From Bacteroidota bacterium (GTDB lineage: Bacteria > Bacteroidota > Ignavibacteria > Tepidaquicellales > Tepidaquicellaceae), in contig JAFDZQ010000038.1 in assembly GCA_018266895.1 (NCBI GenBank), forward strand, positions 19,421 through 73,819: DNA of 54,399 nt. The letters are read 5' to 3'. The notes beneath the pieces were generated by a model. It searched no databases, was not told the DNA's origin, and worked only from the letters and a program-made list of their open reading frames with translations. Positions within the stretch are counted from its first letter, which is position 1; each line of letters starts with the position of its first letter. Position numbers and translations under genes: made by a program. Below, piece by piece: positions 17,241 through 28,000 of this stretch.

Positions 17241-19739
17241 ATGAAAGACAGGGACGAGATTTTAAAAGGACTGACTGACAGCGAAGTTGCAGAGAGCAGA
17301 AATAAATACGGTCAGAATATTCTCGAAAACAAATCAAGACGAAAAAGTTTAGAGATATTTACTGACATTCTGAAAGAACCAATGATGATCCTTCTTATGG
17401 CAGCATGCAGCCTGTATTTCATACTCGGTGATATTACTGAAGGCGTTATAATGCTTTTTGCAATATTTGCAGTTGCCGGCATTTCAATAATTCAGGAAGT
17501 AAGAAGCGAGAATGCCATAAATGAGCTGAAAAAACTCTCCGAGCCACTCACAAACGTAATCAGAAACAACAAAGTAGTCTCGATTCCGTCGCATGAGCTT
17601 GTAGTTAACGACATTATGATAATTGAAGAAGGTCAGAAAATTTCAGCTGACGGCGAGATTGTGCTTTCAAACGATCTGACAATAGATGAATCAATTCTTA
17701 CGGGTGAATCATTTCCGGTATCCAAAGATCAGGAAAACAATAAAACTTTTTCCGGTACAAATGTTACCGCAGGCTGGGGTTATGTCGAAGTAAAAAGCAC
17801 CGGCATGAATACGGAAATCGGTAAACTCGGAAAATCCCTGGAGCAGATAAAAAAGGAAAGGACTCCGTTACAGCATCAGATAGACAGATTTGTAAAACTG
17901 ATGGCAATAGCAGGTGTAATAGCGTTTATGTTTGTCTGGATCTTTAATTACATTGATTCGGGTGATATACTTCACAGTCTTATGCACGGACTAACTCTTG
18001 CAATGGCGATACTTCCGGAAGAAATTCCTGTTGCATTATCTACATTCATGGCTCTCGGAGCATATCATCTGATAAAGAACAACATTATCACAAAGCAGCC
18101 GCATACCGTGGAAGTGCTTGGTTCAGCTACCGTAATATGTGTTGATAAAACCGGAACAATTACGGAGAACAGAATGGAAGTTTCTGAATTATATGATTTC
18201 ACGGAATTAAAGATTTATGATAATTTTGATCACCGTTTTTTATCTGAAACCTGCAAAGAAGTTATAGACTACGGTATGTGGGCATCGGAGCCGCTGCCTT
18301 TTGATCCGATGGAAAAAGCATTAAGAAAATTGTTTGAAAACTCAGGCAATCAGCTGCAGACTTCTGAATATGAAATGATAAAGGAATATCCTTTGTCGGG
18401 CAAACTTCCGATGATGACACACATTTATTCCAATTCAAACGAAACAATTATTGCATGCAAAGGCGCACCGGAAGGCATACTTCGAATTTCAGGTCTGAGC
18501 AATGAACAGACTGAAGAAGTCAGCCTGATAATCAAAAAAATGGCTTCCAAAGGATTAAGAATACTCGGTGTTGCAAAAGCTGATCATGTTAAGATGCCTT
18601 ATCCTGAAGATCAGACTGAATTCGATTGGAAATTTCTCGGGCTGATCGGTCTTAATGATCCGCCGAAGAGCAATATTTCGGAAGTCATAAATTATTTTCA
18701 CGAATCAGGAATTGAGGTTAAAATGATAACGGGTGATTATCCCGTGACCGCCGTAAGCATTGCTTCAAAAGTCGGAATCAGAAATCCTGAAAAATTCCTC
18801 ACAGGAGAGCAGATTATCGGAATGAGCCACGATGAACTTCTTAATAATGTTAAAGAGATAAATGTGTATTCGCGAATGCTGCCCGAAGCTAAACTAATGG
18901 TTGTAAATGCGCTAAAGGAGAAAGGTGAAATAGTCGCAATGACAGGCGACGGTGTAAATGACGGTCCTGCTCTTAAGGCATCTCATATTGGAATTGCGAT
19001 GGGTGAAAAGGGAACGGCCATAGCAAAACAGGCGGCTTCTCTGATAATAGTAAACGATGATCTTTCAAATATGGTGACTGCTGTATCATTCGGAAGAAAG
19101 ATTTATTCAAATTTAAAAAAAGCCATACAGTATATTATTTCCATTCACATTCCGCTTATATCAATTGTAACGCTTCCGCTGATACTCGGATTTAAGTATC
19201 AGAATATATTCTCTCCGGTGCATGTAATATTTCTTGAACTTGTAATGGGTCCGACCTGCTCGATCGTTTATGAAAATGAACCGATAGAGAAAGACATCAT
19301 GAAGCAGAAACCCAGAAAGCTTACGGCTAATTTTTTTAATCTGAAAGAACTTACTCTGAGCATTTTTCAGGGATTGGTCATTACAGCAGGCTTAATATAT
19401 GTTCTTAATTATGCCATAGAATCTTCACTGAGCGAAAATACGGCAAGGACTCTTGTGTTTACTACAATTATCTGCAGCAATATATTTCTGACTCTAACCG
19501 GAAGGTCGAAGGTCTTTACAATATTTACAACCATTCGGTATAAAAATAATCTTCTATATATCATTATATTTGTTACTTTTTTGATCCTGTTCCTTTCACT
19601 CACATTCACTCCTTTTATGAATGTATTTGAATTCGAGCCAATTTCCCTGGTTCAGTTCTTCTATTGTCTGACTGTTGCATTTATATCAGTTATCTGGGTT
19701 GAGTTTTATAAACTCTTTTTCGGTGGAAAGGTTTTTTAG
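17241..19739 (+). CDS. P-type cation-transporting ATPase (P2-like)
   Basis: An 832-residue inner-membrane ion pump. The N-terminal cation ATPase domain (LTDSEVAESRNKYGQN) is followed by the actuator loop with ILTGES, the M4 segment AILPEEIPVALS, the phosphorylation motif DKTGT with acceptor Asp302, the KGAPEGI nucleotide-binding loop, and the hinge GDGVNDGPALKASHIGIAMG. The M4 and hinge sequences put it with Ca2+/Mg2+/Na+-type P2 pumps and not with heavy-metal CPx pumps (no CPC motif, no N-terminal metal-binding domain). The transported ion cannot be read from the sequence. Confidence 0.92.
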   Translation: MKDRDEILKGLTDSEVAESRNKYGQNILENKSRRKSLEIFTDILKEPMMILLMAACSLYFILGDITEGVIMLFAIFAVAGISIIQEVRSENAINELKKLSEPLTNVIRNNKVVSIPSHELVVNDIMIIEEGQKISADGEIVLSNDLTIDESILTGESFPVSKDQENNKTFSGTNVTAGWGYVEVKSTGMNTEIGKLGKSLEQIKKERTPLQHQIDRFVKLMAIAGVIAFMFVWIFNYIDSGDILHSLMHGLTLAMAILPEEIPVALSTFMALGAYHLIKNNIITKQPHTVEVLGSATVICVDKTGTITENRMEVSELYDFTELKIYDNFDHRFLSETCKEVIDYGMWASEPLPFDPMEKALRKLFENSGNQLQTSEYEMIKEYPLSGKLPMMTHIYSNSNETIIACKGAPEGILRISGLSNEQTEEVSLIIKKMASKGLRILGVAKADHVKMPYPEDQTEFDWKFLGLIGLNDPPKSNISEVINYFHESGIEVKMITGDYPVTAVSIASKVGIRNPEKFLTGEQIIGMSHDELLNNVKEINVYSRMLPEAKLMVVNALKEKGEIVAMTGDGVNDGPALKASHIGIAMGEKGTAIAKQAASLIIVNDDLSNMVTAVSFGRKIYSNLKKAIQYIISIHIPLISIVTLPLILGFKYQNIFSPVHVIFLELVMGPTCSIVYENEPIEKDIMKQKPRKLTANFFNLKELTLSIFQGLVITAGLIYVLNYAIESSLSENTARTLVFTTIICSNIFLTLTGRSKVFTIFTTIRYKNNLLYIIIFVTFLILFLSLTFTPFMNVFEFEPISLVQFFYCLTVAFISVIWVEFYKLFFGGKVF

Positions 19740-19874
19740 AATAATCAAAACTGTAAGAGTATTTTACTGACTTTCGTACAAGGCAGGTATAACAGTGATA
19801 TCCAAAACTTTTTGGAATAATATACGGAGACAGCATTAGTCTGTGTACATTTATTCAAATAAATAAAAAAGCAG

Positions 19875-20909
19875 ATGAAAAAAAATATTAAAGTTCTTTT
19901 TATATGGAAAATTGAAGATCAGCTTAAAAAGCATCTTATAAATTCTCTTAAAAAATTAAAAGAAGTTAATCTTGTATTCCCTGGAAGTTTCTCTGCGCAA
20001 AATCTTCTGAAAGAAAGCAGGGATGCGGATGTGATAATAGGCTGGAGGCCGGCGAATGAACTGCTTTTAAATTCTCCTAAACTTAAACTTTTTATCAATC
20101 CGGGAACAGGAATAAAACATCATATTTCAAATTTCAGGGAATTAAAAAAAGCAGGAAAAAATATTCTGCTGATAAATGGTCACGGTCATGCTTATTCTAC
20201 TGCTCAGCATGCAGTTGCAATGCTGCTGGCATTAATGAACAGACTGGTTCCGCATCACAACTGGATGCAAAACGGGATCTGGAGAACAAGCGATAACAAA
20301 GACATTTTCAGCGCATCCGTTCCTCTCAGGAACCGAAAGATCGGTTTGCTCGGATACGGAGCTATTAATCAGTATGTTCACAGGTTTCTGTCAGGATTTG
20401 AAAATGAATTTTATGTTTTAAAAAGAGACTGGGAAAAACAAAAGGAAAATTATCCGACTGAAATCACAACATTCAGAATATCAGAACTGCATAAATTCCT
20501 GAAAGCAACCGATATACTTATCATTGCAGTTCCTCATACTTCAAAGACAGAGGGGCTTATCGGCGCACGTGAGCTGAAGTTACTCGGTAAAAATTCATTG
20601 CTTGTTAATATAGCAAGAGGCACGATCATTAAAGAAAAAGATCTCTATAATGCGCTGAAGAAAAAAGAGATAGGCGGAGCAGCCATTGATGTATGGTACA
20701 ACTATAAACCCGGTAAAGATAAATCCGGAAAGGAATATCCTTACAGTTATCCTTTCCATAAACTTAAAAATGTACTTCTTTCACCTCACAGGGCGGCATC
20801 GCCGTTTGATGATCTTTCAAGATGGGATGAAGTAATCGAGAATATTACAAGACTTGCCAAAGGAAGGAAAGAATTCCTGAATGTTGTGGATATAAATGAG
20901 GAGTATTAG
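19875..20909 (+). CDS. D-isomer-specific 2-hydroxyacid dehydrogenase family protein
   Basis: A 344-residue NAD-dependent oxidoreductase-like protein. The Rossmann motif is GLLGYGAINQYV, the catalytic Arg lies in VNIARGTII and the catalytic His in LSPHRAAS. In classical members a Glu follows in a DVxxxEP stretch; here the sequence reads DVWYNYKPG, with no Glu at that place. This wording resembles a diverged PGDH-like subfamily. The substrate is unknown, and there is no serine or glyoxylate gene nearby. Confidence 0.83.
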   Translation: MKKNIKVLFIWKIEDQLKKHLINSLKKLKEVNLVFPGSFSAQNLLKESRDADVIIGWRPANELLLNSPKLKLFINPGTGIKHHISNFRELKKAGKNILLINGHGHAYSTAQHAVAMLLALMNRLVPHHNWMQNGIWRTSDNKDIFSASVPLRNRKIGLLGYGAINQYVHRFLSGFENEFYVLKRDWEKQKENYPTEITTFRISELHKFLKATDILIIAVPHTSKTEGLIGARELKLLGKNSLLVNIARGTIIKEKDLYNALKKKEIGGAAIDVWYNYKPGKDKSGKEYPYSYPFHKLKNVLLSPHRAASPFDDLSRWDEVIENITRLAKGRKEFLNVVDINEEY

Positions 20910-21055
20910 ACCTTCTGCGATCTTTGATTTTGGATTTTAGATTCACGGAAAATAAAATTCAATTATTTCCGGGTGTTCATTTGATTCGATAATAATATCA
21001 GTTTTATGAAATCAATAATCAGTCTGAATTCTATGATTTATATTTACAGCAATTA

Positions 21056-22843
21056 TTAATTTGTCTGCTTTTCCGTAGCAAGAAGATCACTGCTAAAGAC
21101 AGGTTGTCTTTCACCGATCTGCTGTCTCCACATTGCATAATAGAGACCCATCATATCCAGGAGTTCCCTGTGCTTTCCTGATTCAATAATGCTTCCTTTT
21201 TCCAGTACATAGATCTTATCGGCATGCATTATAGTGGAAAGTCTGTGGGCTATCATTATTGTAATATGACTGACACCTTTTGAGATTTCCCTTATTGTCT
21301 GATTAATTCCTTCTTCAGTAAGCGAATCAAGCGCTGAGGTCGCTTCATCAAAAATAAGGAGATTTGGTTTTCGCAGCAGCGCTCTGGCAATGGAAAGTCT
21401 CTGTTTCTCGCCTCCCGAAACTTTTACACCGCCTTCTCCAATGACGGTATCGAGACCTTTATCGGCTCTTTCAAGAAGCGTCTGACATGCGGCTTTGTTC
21501 AGAACTTCATAACATTCCTCGTCTGTTGCTTTGGGATTTACGAACAAAAGATTTTCCCTGATCGTACCGGAGAACAGCTGAGTATCCTGCGATACAAATC
21601 CGATCTGCTCTCTGAGACTGTCGAGCTCAATATCAGAATAGGAAATTCCGTTGTAAAGAATATCTCCGCCTTCAGGTCTGTATAAACCAAGAAGAAGCTT
21701 GACTAAAGTAGTTTTGCCTGAACCCGAAGGTCCGACAAATGCTATTGTACTTCCTTTTGAAGTTTCAAATGAAATTCCGGTCAGGGCATTTGTCGTTGAA
21801 GACTGATGTCTGAATGTTACATTATCAAATACAAGTTTGTCAATAGAATTTATTTTTTCCGGATTCACGGGTTTCGGATCTCTTGGAGTGTTCATTATCT
21901 GGCTGAATTTTCCTAAGGACACTTCAGCTTCACGGTAAATATTAATTATGTTACCGAGTTCCTGCAACGGACCGAAAATATAAAATGAATATATAAAGAG
22001 AGTAAAAAACTGTCCCGTAGTGATCTGCTGGGTAAATATCAGATACATCATAAGCAGAAGTATGCCCGTCCGGAGAAGATTGACAATGGTACCCTGAATG
22101 AAACTCAGACTGCGGATATATTTTACCTTCTGAAGTTCAAGCTTAAGAATTTTTTCCGTAGTACTGTTCAGTCTCTCGGTTTCCTGCTGGGAAAGCCCCA
22201 GACTTTTTACAAGCTCTATGTTTCTGAGTGATTCAGTAGTGGAACCTGCAAGACCTGTCGTTTCAGCTACGATGGTTTTCTGGACATTTTTTATTTTTTT
22301 TCCGAGAGTGGAACTCAGCCAACCTATGATCGGAATTGCGCAAAGATAAATCGGTGCTATGATCCAGTGAACGGAAAGAGCGTAAACGCCGACAAAAATT
22401 ATTCCTACAATGGATGTAAAAAGAACATTAACCGCAGAGGAGATCAGTCTTTCCGAATCAGCTCTGACTTTCTGAAGAATACCGAGAGTCTGACCGCTTC
22501 TCTGATCTTCAAAAACGGAATATGGGAGTTCAAGTGAATGACTGATACCGTCGGAATACAGTCTTGCTCCGAGTCTTTGTGTAATAACATTAATGAAATA
22601 ATCCTGAAAGTTTTTGGCAACTCTTGAGACGAGAGCCGCACCTACTGCAAGCAGAAGAAGAAATCCTACTCCACTGAAGAACTCACCCGTACTGTACTCT
22701 TTATACTTTGTCGCGTAATCATCTATGACATGTCTGAAGATTGCCGGATCAAGCAGTGAAAAAACCTGATTTACGGCTGCAAGAAGCAGGGCGAGAAATA
22801 CAAGATGTTTATAATTTTTTAAATAAGAATATAATATTTTCAT
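21056..22843 (-). CDS. ABC exporter, fused permease and ATPase (MsbA-like)
   Basis: A 595-residue half-transporter: six membrane helices (about residues 1-320) fused to an ATPase domain. Walker A is GPSGSGKTT with Lys377; the Q-loop is FVSQDTQLF, the signature VSGGEKQRLSIARALL, Walker B LLIFDEATSALD and the H-loop IAHRLST. It probably works as a homodimer exporting lipid, drug or peptide. The best family match in layout is the MsbA/multidrug group. Neighbouring genes on both sides are on other operons, giving no substrate hint. Confidence 0.93.
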   Translation of the reverse strand: MKILYSYLKNYKHLVFLALLLAAVNQVFSLLDPAIFRHVIDDYATKYKEYSTGEFFSGVGFLLLLAVGAALVSRVAKNFQDYFINVITQRLGARLYSDGISHSLELPYSVFEDQRSGQTLGILQKVRADSERLISSAVNVLFTSIVGIIFVGVYALSVHWIIAPIYLCAIPIIGWLSSTLGKKIKNVQKTIVAETTGLAGSTTESLRNIELVKSLGLSQQETERLNSTTEKILKLELQKVKYIRSLSFIQGTIVNLLRTGILLLMMYLIFTQQITTGQFFTLFIYSFYIFGPLQELGNIINIYREAEVSLGKFSQIMNTPRDPKPVNPEKINSIDKLVFDNVTFRHQSSTTNALTGISFETSKGSTIAFVGPSGSGKTTLVKLLLGLYRPEGGDILYNGISYSDIELDSLREQIGFVSQDTQLFSGTIRENLLFVNPKATDEECYEVLNKAACQTLLERADKGLDTVIGEGGVKVSGGEKQRLSIARALLRKPNLLIFDEATSALDSLTEEGINQTIREISKGVSHITIMIAHRLSTIMHADKIYVLEKGSIIESGKHRELLDMMGLYYAMWRQQIGERQPVFSSDLLATEKQTN

Positions 22844-23022
22844 AAGAGGGATAATTTAATTCAGATGATCAAGTAATTCAATATATTAACAAAGTTACGA
22901 ATATTTTTTAAAACCTTTTGCTGAAAGTATTTTTTACATTAAATTTTGTAAAAAGTTTTACCTTCATCTTACACTGATCCTGCAGAAGTTTTTATTGATC
23001 GTTTCAGCTATAAATAAAATAA

Positions 23023-23045
23023 CTCAGCGGAAAAGTTCCGCTGAG
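23023..23045 (-). terminator. terminator of nuclease-like gene
   Basis: CTCAGCGGAA and TTCCGCTGAG form a perfect 10-bp stem around a 3-base loop. On the minus strand it is followed by ttattttattta, so it can end the minus-strand transcript 37 bases after the stop at 23082. Confidence 0.75.
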
Positions 23046-23081
23046 TCTGAAAAGCATAGCGAGCGATACTGAAATAATTTT

Positions 23082-24587
23082 TTAAGGTTTTACGGATGAA
23101 ACATTTGCAAATGAATTATTATCAGCAACTGAAATATCAGCACCGTCGACTACATCATCGCAATTCAAATCAGAAATCAAAAATCTTCCGCTGTATCCGC
23201 TTAATGCATCATTATCAACTGCACTTAAATCAGAAGCGTCTACGACACCGTCCTTGTTTGTGTCCCCGCTGTAAATGCAGTACTTTGTTCCCTTTAGAAC
23301 TAAATTATTCCCGAATGCCTTTGAAGCGCCTGAAGTGAAATCATAACTGTAATTCTGACTTCCGGAAAACATATTCTCACCTCCTGATCTGCTCCATGTT
23401 TCAATCGAATTAAAATGATCAGCAACGATATAATATGAACCAGGAAGAGTATTTGTAAAACTGAACTGCCCCATAAAATTAACAGAATCGATTACCGCTT
23501 TTGCCGAATCAGTTTTCTGATAAGGTGAAACTGCATTCCTTAGATAAACCGTAATTGTATCCCTCCGCGAAAGTCTGTTTGTAACAGTGTTGTAAGACCC
23601 TTCAAGCAGAGAGGTAAGGTATAATATTTTGTTATAATTGTCGAACTTATACAAAGAAACCACAGGAAGATGATCAGAACCATAGTAAAGGGCATCAGAA
23701 ATACTGTCGGGGACAGATGAGTTTGGTCTTTTATTAATGCTGTCGTTGTAGTGACTGCCGTCATTTCCGATTGGTTTCAGAGAGCCGGGTATATATTTTA
23801 TTTTACCTTCTTTATTAAGTCCTTTTGAATTTAATATCATATCGAATCGGTCATCAAGTCCTCCGGTTGCGCCGCTGTCATTTAAATTTCTTGTACGTGT
23901 TGACTGAGTATGATACTGTGCAAATGCCGCCTGATTCCATAATCCCGGCATTGACAGGGGATCAGTAAAATGACCTTCATTACCTGACTGAATCTGCAAT
24001 AATTTCTGATATGCAGGTTCTGTAGATCTGTAAATATTGAAATCACCCATTACCGCGAATTCAGTTCCTGCAGGATAAACATTTGTAACAGTCCTTAAAG
24101 TATTTACTTCACTCAGTCTTTGTGTAGAATCTCCGGAATTATTTCCCGCCTTCAGGTGGACGGCAAAAAGTCTGATAGTATCACCGGAAGCAATATGCTT
24201 TAAAACAAAAAGATTGATAGTTCTGAGAGTAGTAGGTATTGCCTGATTGTAAAGAAAAATAAATTTTGATGACTTATAAAATACGGAATTATCAGTATCC
24301 GGACCGTTAAGGAAAGTTCCTGCCGAATAAATTCCCGGAGTATAAAAATTCATTATATTTGCAAGCATATTATTCACTGCTGATTGCGATATTACTTCTT
24401 CGCAGACAAGAATATCGGGATTTACATATTTGACAGTTTTTCTGAAGTTCTGATCTTTAACAATACTGCCGTTGTAATTGAGGAGATTGTAAGTCATTAT
24501 CTTAACTGTGTCCTGTGAATAGGTTTTGTCTGAGATAAATGAGAAAAGAATAATAAGAGCAAATATGACCGATGAAATATTCTTCAT
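23082..24587 (-). CDS. secreted endonuclease/exonuclease/phosphatase-fold protein with dockerin-like C-terminal module
   Basis: An exported protein with an EEP (DNase I-like) domain and a C-terminal calcium-binding module. I start at the ATG at 24587, where a normal signal peptide begins (cleavage near TYSQ); a further in-frame ATG at 24626 would add 13 residues. EEP motifs are IMTYNLLNYNG, VCEEV, MGDFNIYRS and GSDHLPVVSLY. The last 175 residues (23085-23609) form a module shared with two other proteins here: a carboxypeptidase-regulatory-like beta domain, then two EF-hand-like loops (GDTNKDGVVDASDLSAVDND and DLNCDDVVDGADISVADNN). It may be a secreted nuclease or phosphodiesterase; the substrate is unknown. 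Confidence 0.85.
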   Translation of the reverse strand: MKNISSVIFALIILFSFISDKTYSQDTVKIMTYNLLNYNGSIVKDQNFRKTVKYVNPDILVCEEVISQSAVNNMLANIMNFYTPGIYSAGTFLNGPDTDNSVFYKSSKFIFLYNQAIPTTLRTINLFVLKHIASGDTIRLFAVHLKAGNNSGDSTQRLSEVNTLRTVTNVYPAGTEFAVMGDFNIYRSTEPAYQKLLQIQSGNEGHFTDPLSMPGLWNQAAFAQYHTQSTRTRNLNDSGATGGLDDRFDMILNSKGLNKEGKIKYIPGSLKPIGNDGSHYNDSINKRPNSSVPDSISDALYYGSDHLPVVSLYKFDNYNKILYLTSLLEGSYNTVTNRLSRRDTITVYLRNAVSPYQKTDSAKAVIDSVNFMGQFSFTNTLPGSYYIVADHFNSIETWSRSGGENMFSGSQNYSYDFTSGASKAFGNNLVLKGTKYCIYSGDTNKDGVVDASDLSAVDNDALSGYSGRFLISDLNCDDVVDGADISVADNNSFANVSSVKP

Positions 24588-25038
24588 GGTATTCAAAAAA
24601 TTAAATTGGTAATTGATTTTATGCAAGATGAACTAAATGAAATATTAAATAAAGACAAAAAAGATATGGAATTTGAGACTTCAGATTCGGAATTTACAAT
24701 ATTGAGAATGTCTGACAGTTTGAATTCAAAAAATTACCTGTAAGAATTATCCCAATTCTAATTTAAGGTGATCGTTTAAGATTAAAAACCAGAAAATGTC
24801 ACTAATTTCACTAATGGCACGAATTTGAAAATATATTATTAATACAATTGGTGTAATTTCGCGTAATTCGTGGCGGAAAAAATCTTCAAGGATTAAAACA
24901 ATCAACTTGAGTAACTATTTTTCAACTGCCAATACTATTCTTAATTACTCAAAATATAAATGAATGCAAAAGTAATTTATTACTGTTTTAATTTATTTAA
25001 CACAGTTCCGGATAAATAAAAATATCATAAAATCAGAT
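24588..25038. other. 451-bp gene-free region
   Basis: No gene. At 24787-24895 it has word-like sequence (cactaatttcactaatggcacgaattt ... gcgtaattcgtggcgg) with an 8-bp exact inverted pair CACGAATT (24818-24825) / AATTCGTG (24865-24872). This resembles decayed intergenic repeat material. The rest is AT-rich leader of the nuclease-like gene. Confidence 0.5.
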
Positions 25039-28000
25039 TCATGGTCTGATCACTGTTACAACCAGATTCGAATTATTATCAACAATACTCAAATCACTCA
25101 CATCGACAACTTCATCCCCGTTCAGATCAGCAGGTACTCTTCCTTTAAGTAAAAGAATGGTTCCATTATCAACTTCCGAAAGGTCGGAAGCATCTATTAC
25201 CCCGTCTTTGTTTACATCACCGCTGAAGAGACAGTACTTGTTTCCTTTAAGCTTCAGATTATTCCCGTAAGCTTTTGATAAATTGTCGGTAAAATCATAG
25301 CTCAGACTTGCGGATGTGAAACTCTGCGCAGAAGAAGACCAAGTTTCGATTGAATTTCTGTGATCGGCAACAATGAAATACGGCATACCGTTCTGAGCAT
25401 TTTTGAAAATGAAACTTGCTTTTCCCAGACTGTCTGATACGGCAACGGATGAATCAGCAATAGTATAAGGCGGCGAGCTGTTTCTTAAAAATACTTTAAC
25501 GGAATCCGGGATCATTTTACCGGAAACATTGTCATAGCGACCTTCTATCAGAGATTTTAATTCGAGAACTTTATTCTGATTATATTTTACAGTAAGAAAG
25601 TCAACCGCTCCTTCAGTTCCTTTGCTTGAACCTGTTACGTAAACATTACCCTGTGCATCTGCTTTTACAATTGCTGCCATATCCGAATCATTATCCTGAT
25701 AGTTATATTTTATTTTCCATTTCTGTTCACCGTCCGGATTGTATTTAATTGTGCAGTAATTAAAATTAGAAATCAGATCACTGCAGAATCCGGTTACATA
25801 AATGTTGCCTGCATTGTCTGTGCAGGAAGAATTGATTTTATCCGTGCTGTTTGCAGATCCGTTATATTTTGAAACCCACTGCACAGCCCCTGATGAATTA
25901 TATTTCAGGGTAGTATAATCAGGACCGCTTCCGGTATTTCTGCTGTTTCCGCTTGAATAAATATTCCCGGAATTATCAGCAATAACCGATACAGCTTCAT
26001 CATCGCCGTTTTCAGTTCCGTTATACAATGAAGCCCATTGCTGTGTTCCGGATGAATTGTATTTAACGATGACCATATCGAAATTAGCAACCTGCATACT
26101 TTGTGCGGAAGCTGATTTCGATTTACCGCAAACAATTATGTTCCCCGAAATGTCTGAAGTAACGGCAAATCCCTCGTCATAATTATTCGCGCTTCCGTTA
26201 AATGAAGATGCCCATTGCTGTGAACCTGAAGAATTGTATTTTATGGTTAAAATATCTTCCATAGAACCTATGCCGGTGCTTTTTCCGGTTATAAAAACAT
26301 TACCCGATGCATCTGTAAACATATCATTTGCAATATCCTCCGAATTGCCGGATCCGTTGAATCTTGAAACCCATTGCTGAACACCCGCAGAATTATATTT
26401 CAAAGCGACATAATCATTCCCGGTACCTGCACCCGATCCGTAACCGGCAACATATACATTCCCGGAATTATCAACTGAAACTTTCACTCCGAAATCATCT
26501 CCGTTTCCCGTTCCGTTATATCTTGAAGCCCATTGCTGCGCTCCGGAAGAATTATATTTGACTGTCGCAATGTCTGCGCCGGTTCCGCTGCCGGTACTGT
26601 ATCCTGTTACATATATATTCCCGCTGTTATCAGTGCATACTGAAGCAGGTTTGTCATTACCGCTGAATCCGTCATATCTCGAAACCCAGAGGGGAGCACC
26701 TGCAGAATTATATTTAATAGTGGCATAATCATATCCTGAAACATTGTCAAAACTGTAACCCGTTACAAAAGTATTTCCGCTGTTATCCTGAGCAAGTGAA
26801 ACTCCCGCGTCGTTTCCCGTGCCTGAACCGTCATATCTTGCTTCGAAATCAATTCCTCCTGAGGAATTAAATTTAAGCAGAAGATAATCGCTTGTTCCGC
26901 AGAAAGGACTGAAAAAATAACTTGAGCTGGTGGATAAAACAAAAATGGAATTATTATCAATTTCCATCTGTACAGGATCATCATCAAGATTACCTGAACC
27001 ATTATACAGCTTTGACCATACAGCATCACCGGATGAATTATATTTCACCGTAACCGCATCGCTTGTGCCGTCCGAAGACTTAATGCATTTGCCGGTAACG
27101 AAGACGTTTCCGGAATTATCAGCTTTTACATCCGCCGCCCTGTCAAAATAATTCTGATCACCGTTATAATTCTTAGCCCATTGCTGAACACCGGAGGAAT
27201 TGTATTTGATCGTAAGATAATCCTGATAATAGGGAGTTCCATATGTGTATCCAGTCACGTAAACATTCCCGCTGTTATCAGCATCGACGGAAACGGGTAT
27301 ATCTTCATTGGAGTAAGGACCATTGTATCTCTGCGCCCATTGCTGAACGCCGGAGGAATTGTATTTTACAGTAGCATAATCAGATCCTGTTCCTGTCCCG
27401 CGGCTTTTACCCGTGACATAAATATTATCGGAATTATCTATTTTTAGACCCGCCGCCTGATCATCGAGTGAATTCGGTCCGTTATAAGTCTGAGTCCAAA
27501 TCAAAACACCTGAAGTATCATACTTTTGTGTGACAAAGTCATTGGAAGATGCAGGATTATAGCTGAAACCGGTAATGACTAATTTCCCGTCCTGTGAAAG
27601 TGATATTTTTTTAAGATAATCATCGGAATTGGAAGGAGCGTTCCATCTCTGCACCCATTTCTGATCACCCGAGAGATTGTATTTAATAATAAGATAATCG
27701 TAACCCGTTCCGGCGCCGTAACTGTAACCACCGACATAAATGTAACCTGAATTGTCAAATACAATTCCTGAAGATATATCATCAAAGTTTCCCGGTCCAT
27801 TATACTGTCTTACCCACTGCTGTATGCCTGAAGAATTATACTTCAAAAGAATAATATCGAATTGTCCTGATATAAGTCTTGAAACGCCTGAAACATAAAC
27901 ATTGCCCGAATTATCCGTGAGGATTGAAGTTCCTTCATCATTCTGATTGGAAGCTCCTGAATATTTTGCAATCCATTGCCTGACTCCCGAAGAATTATAT

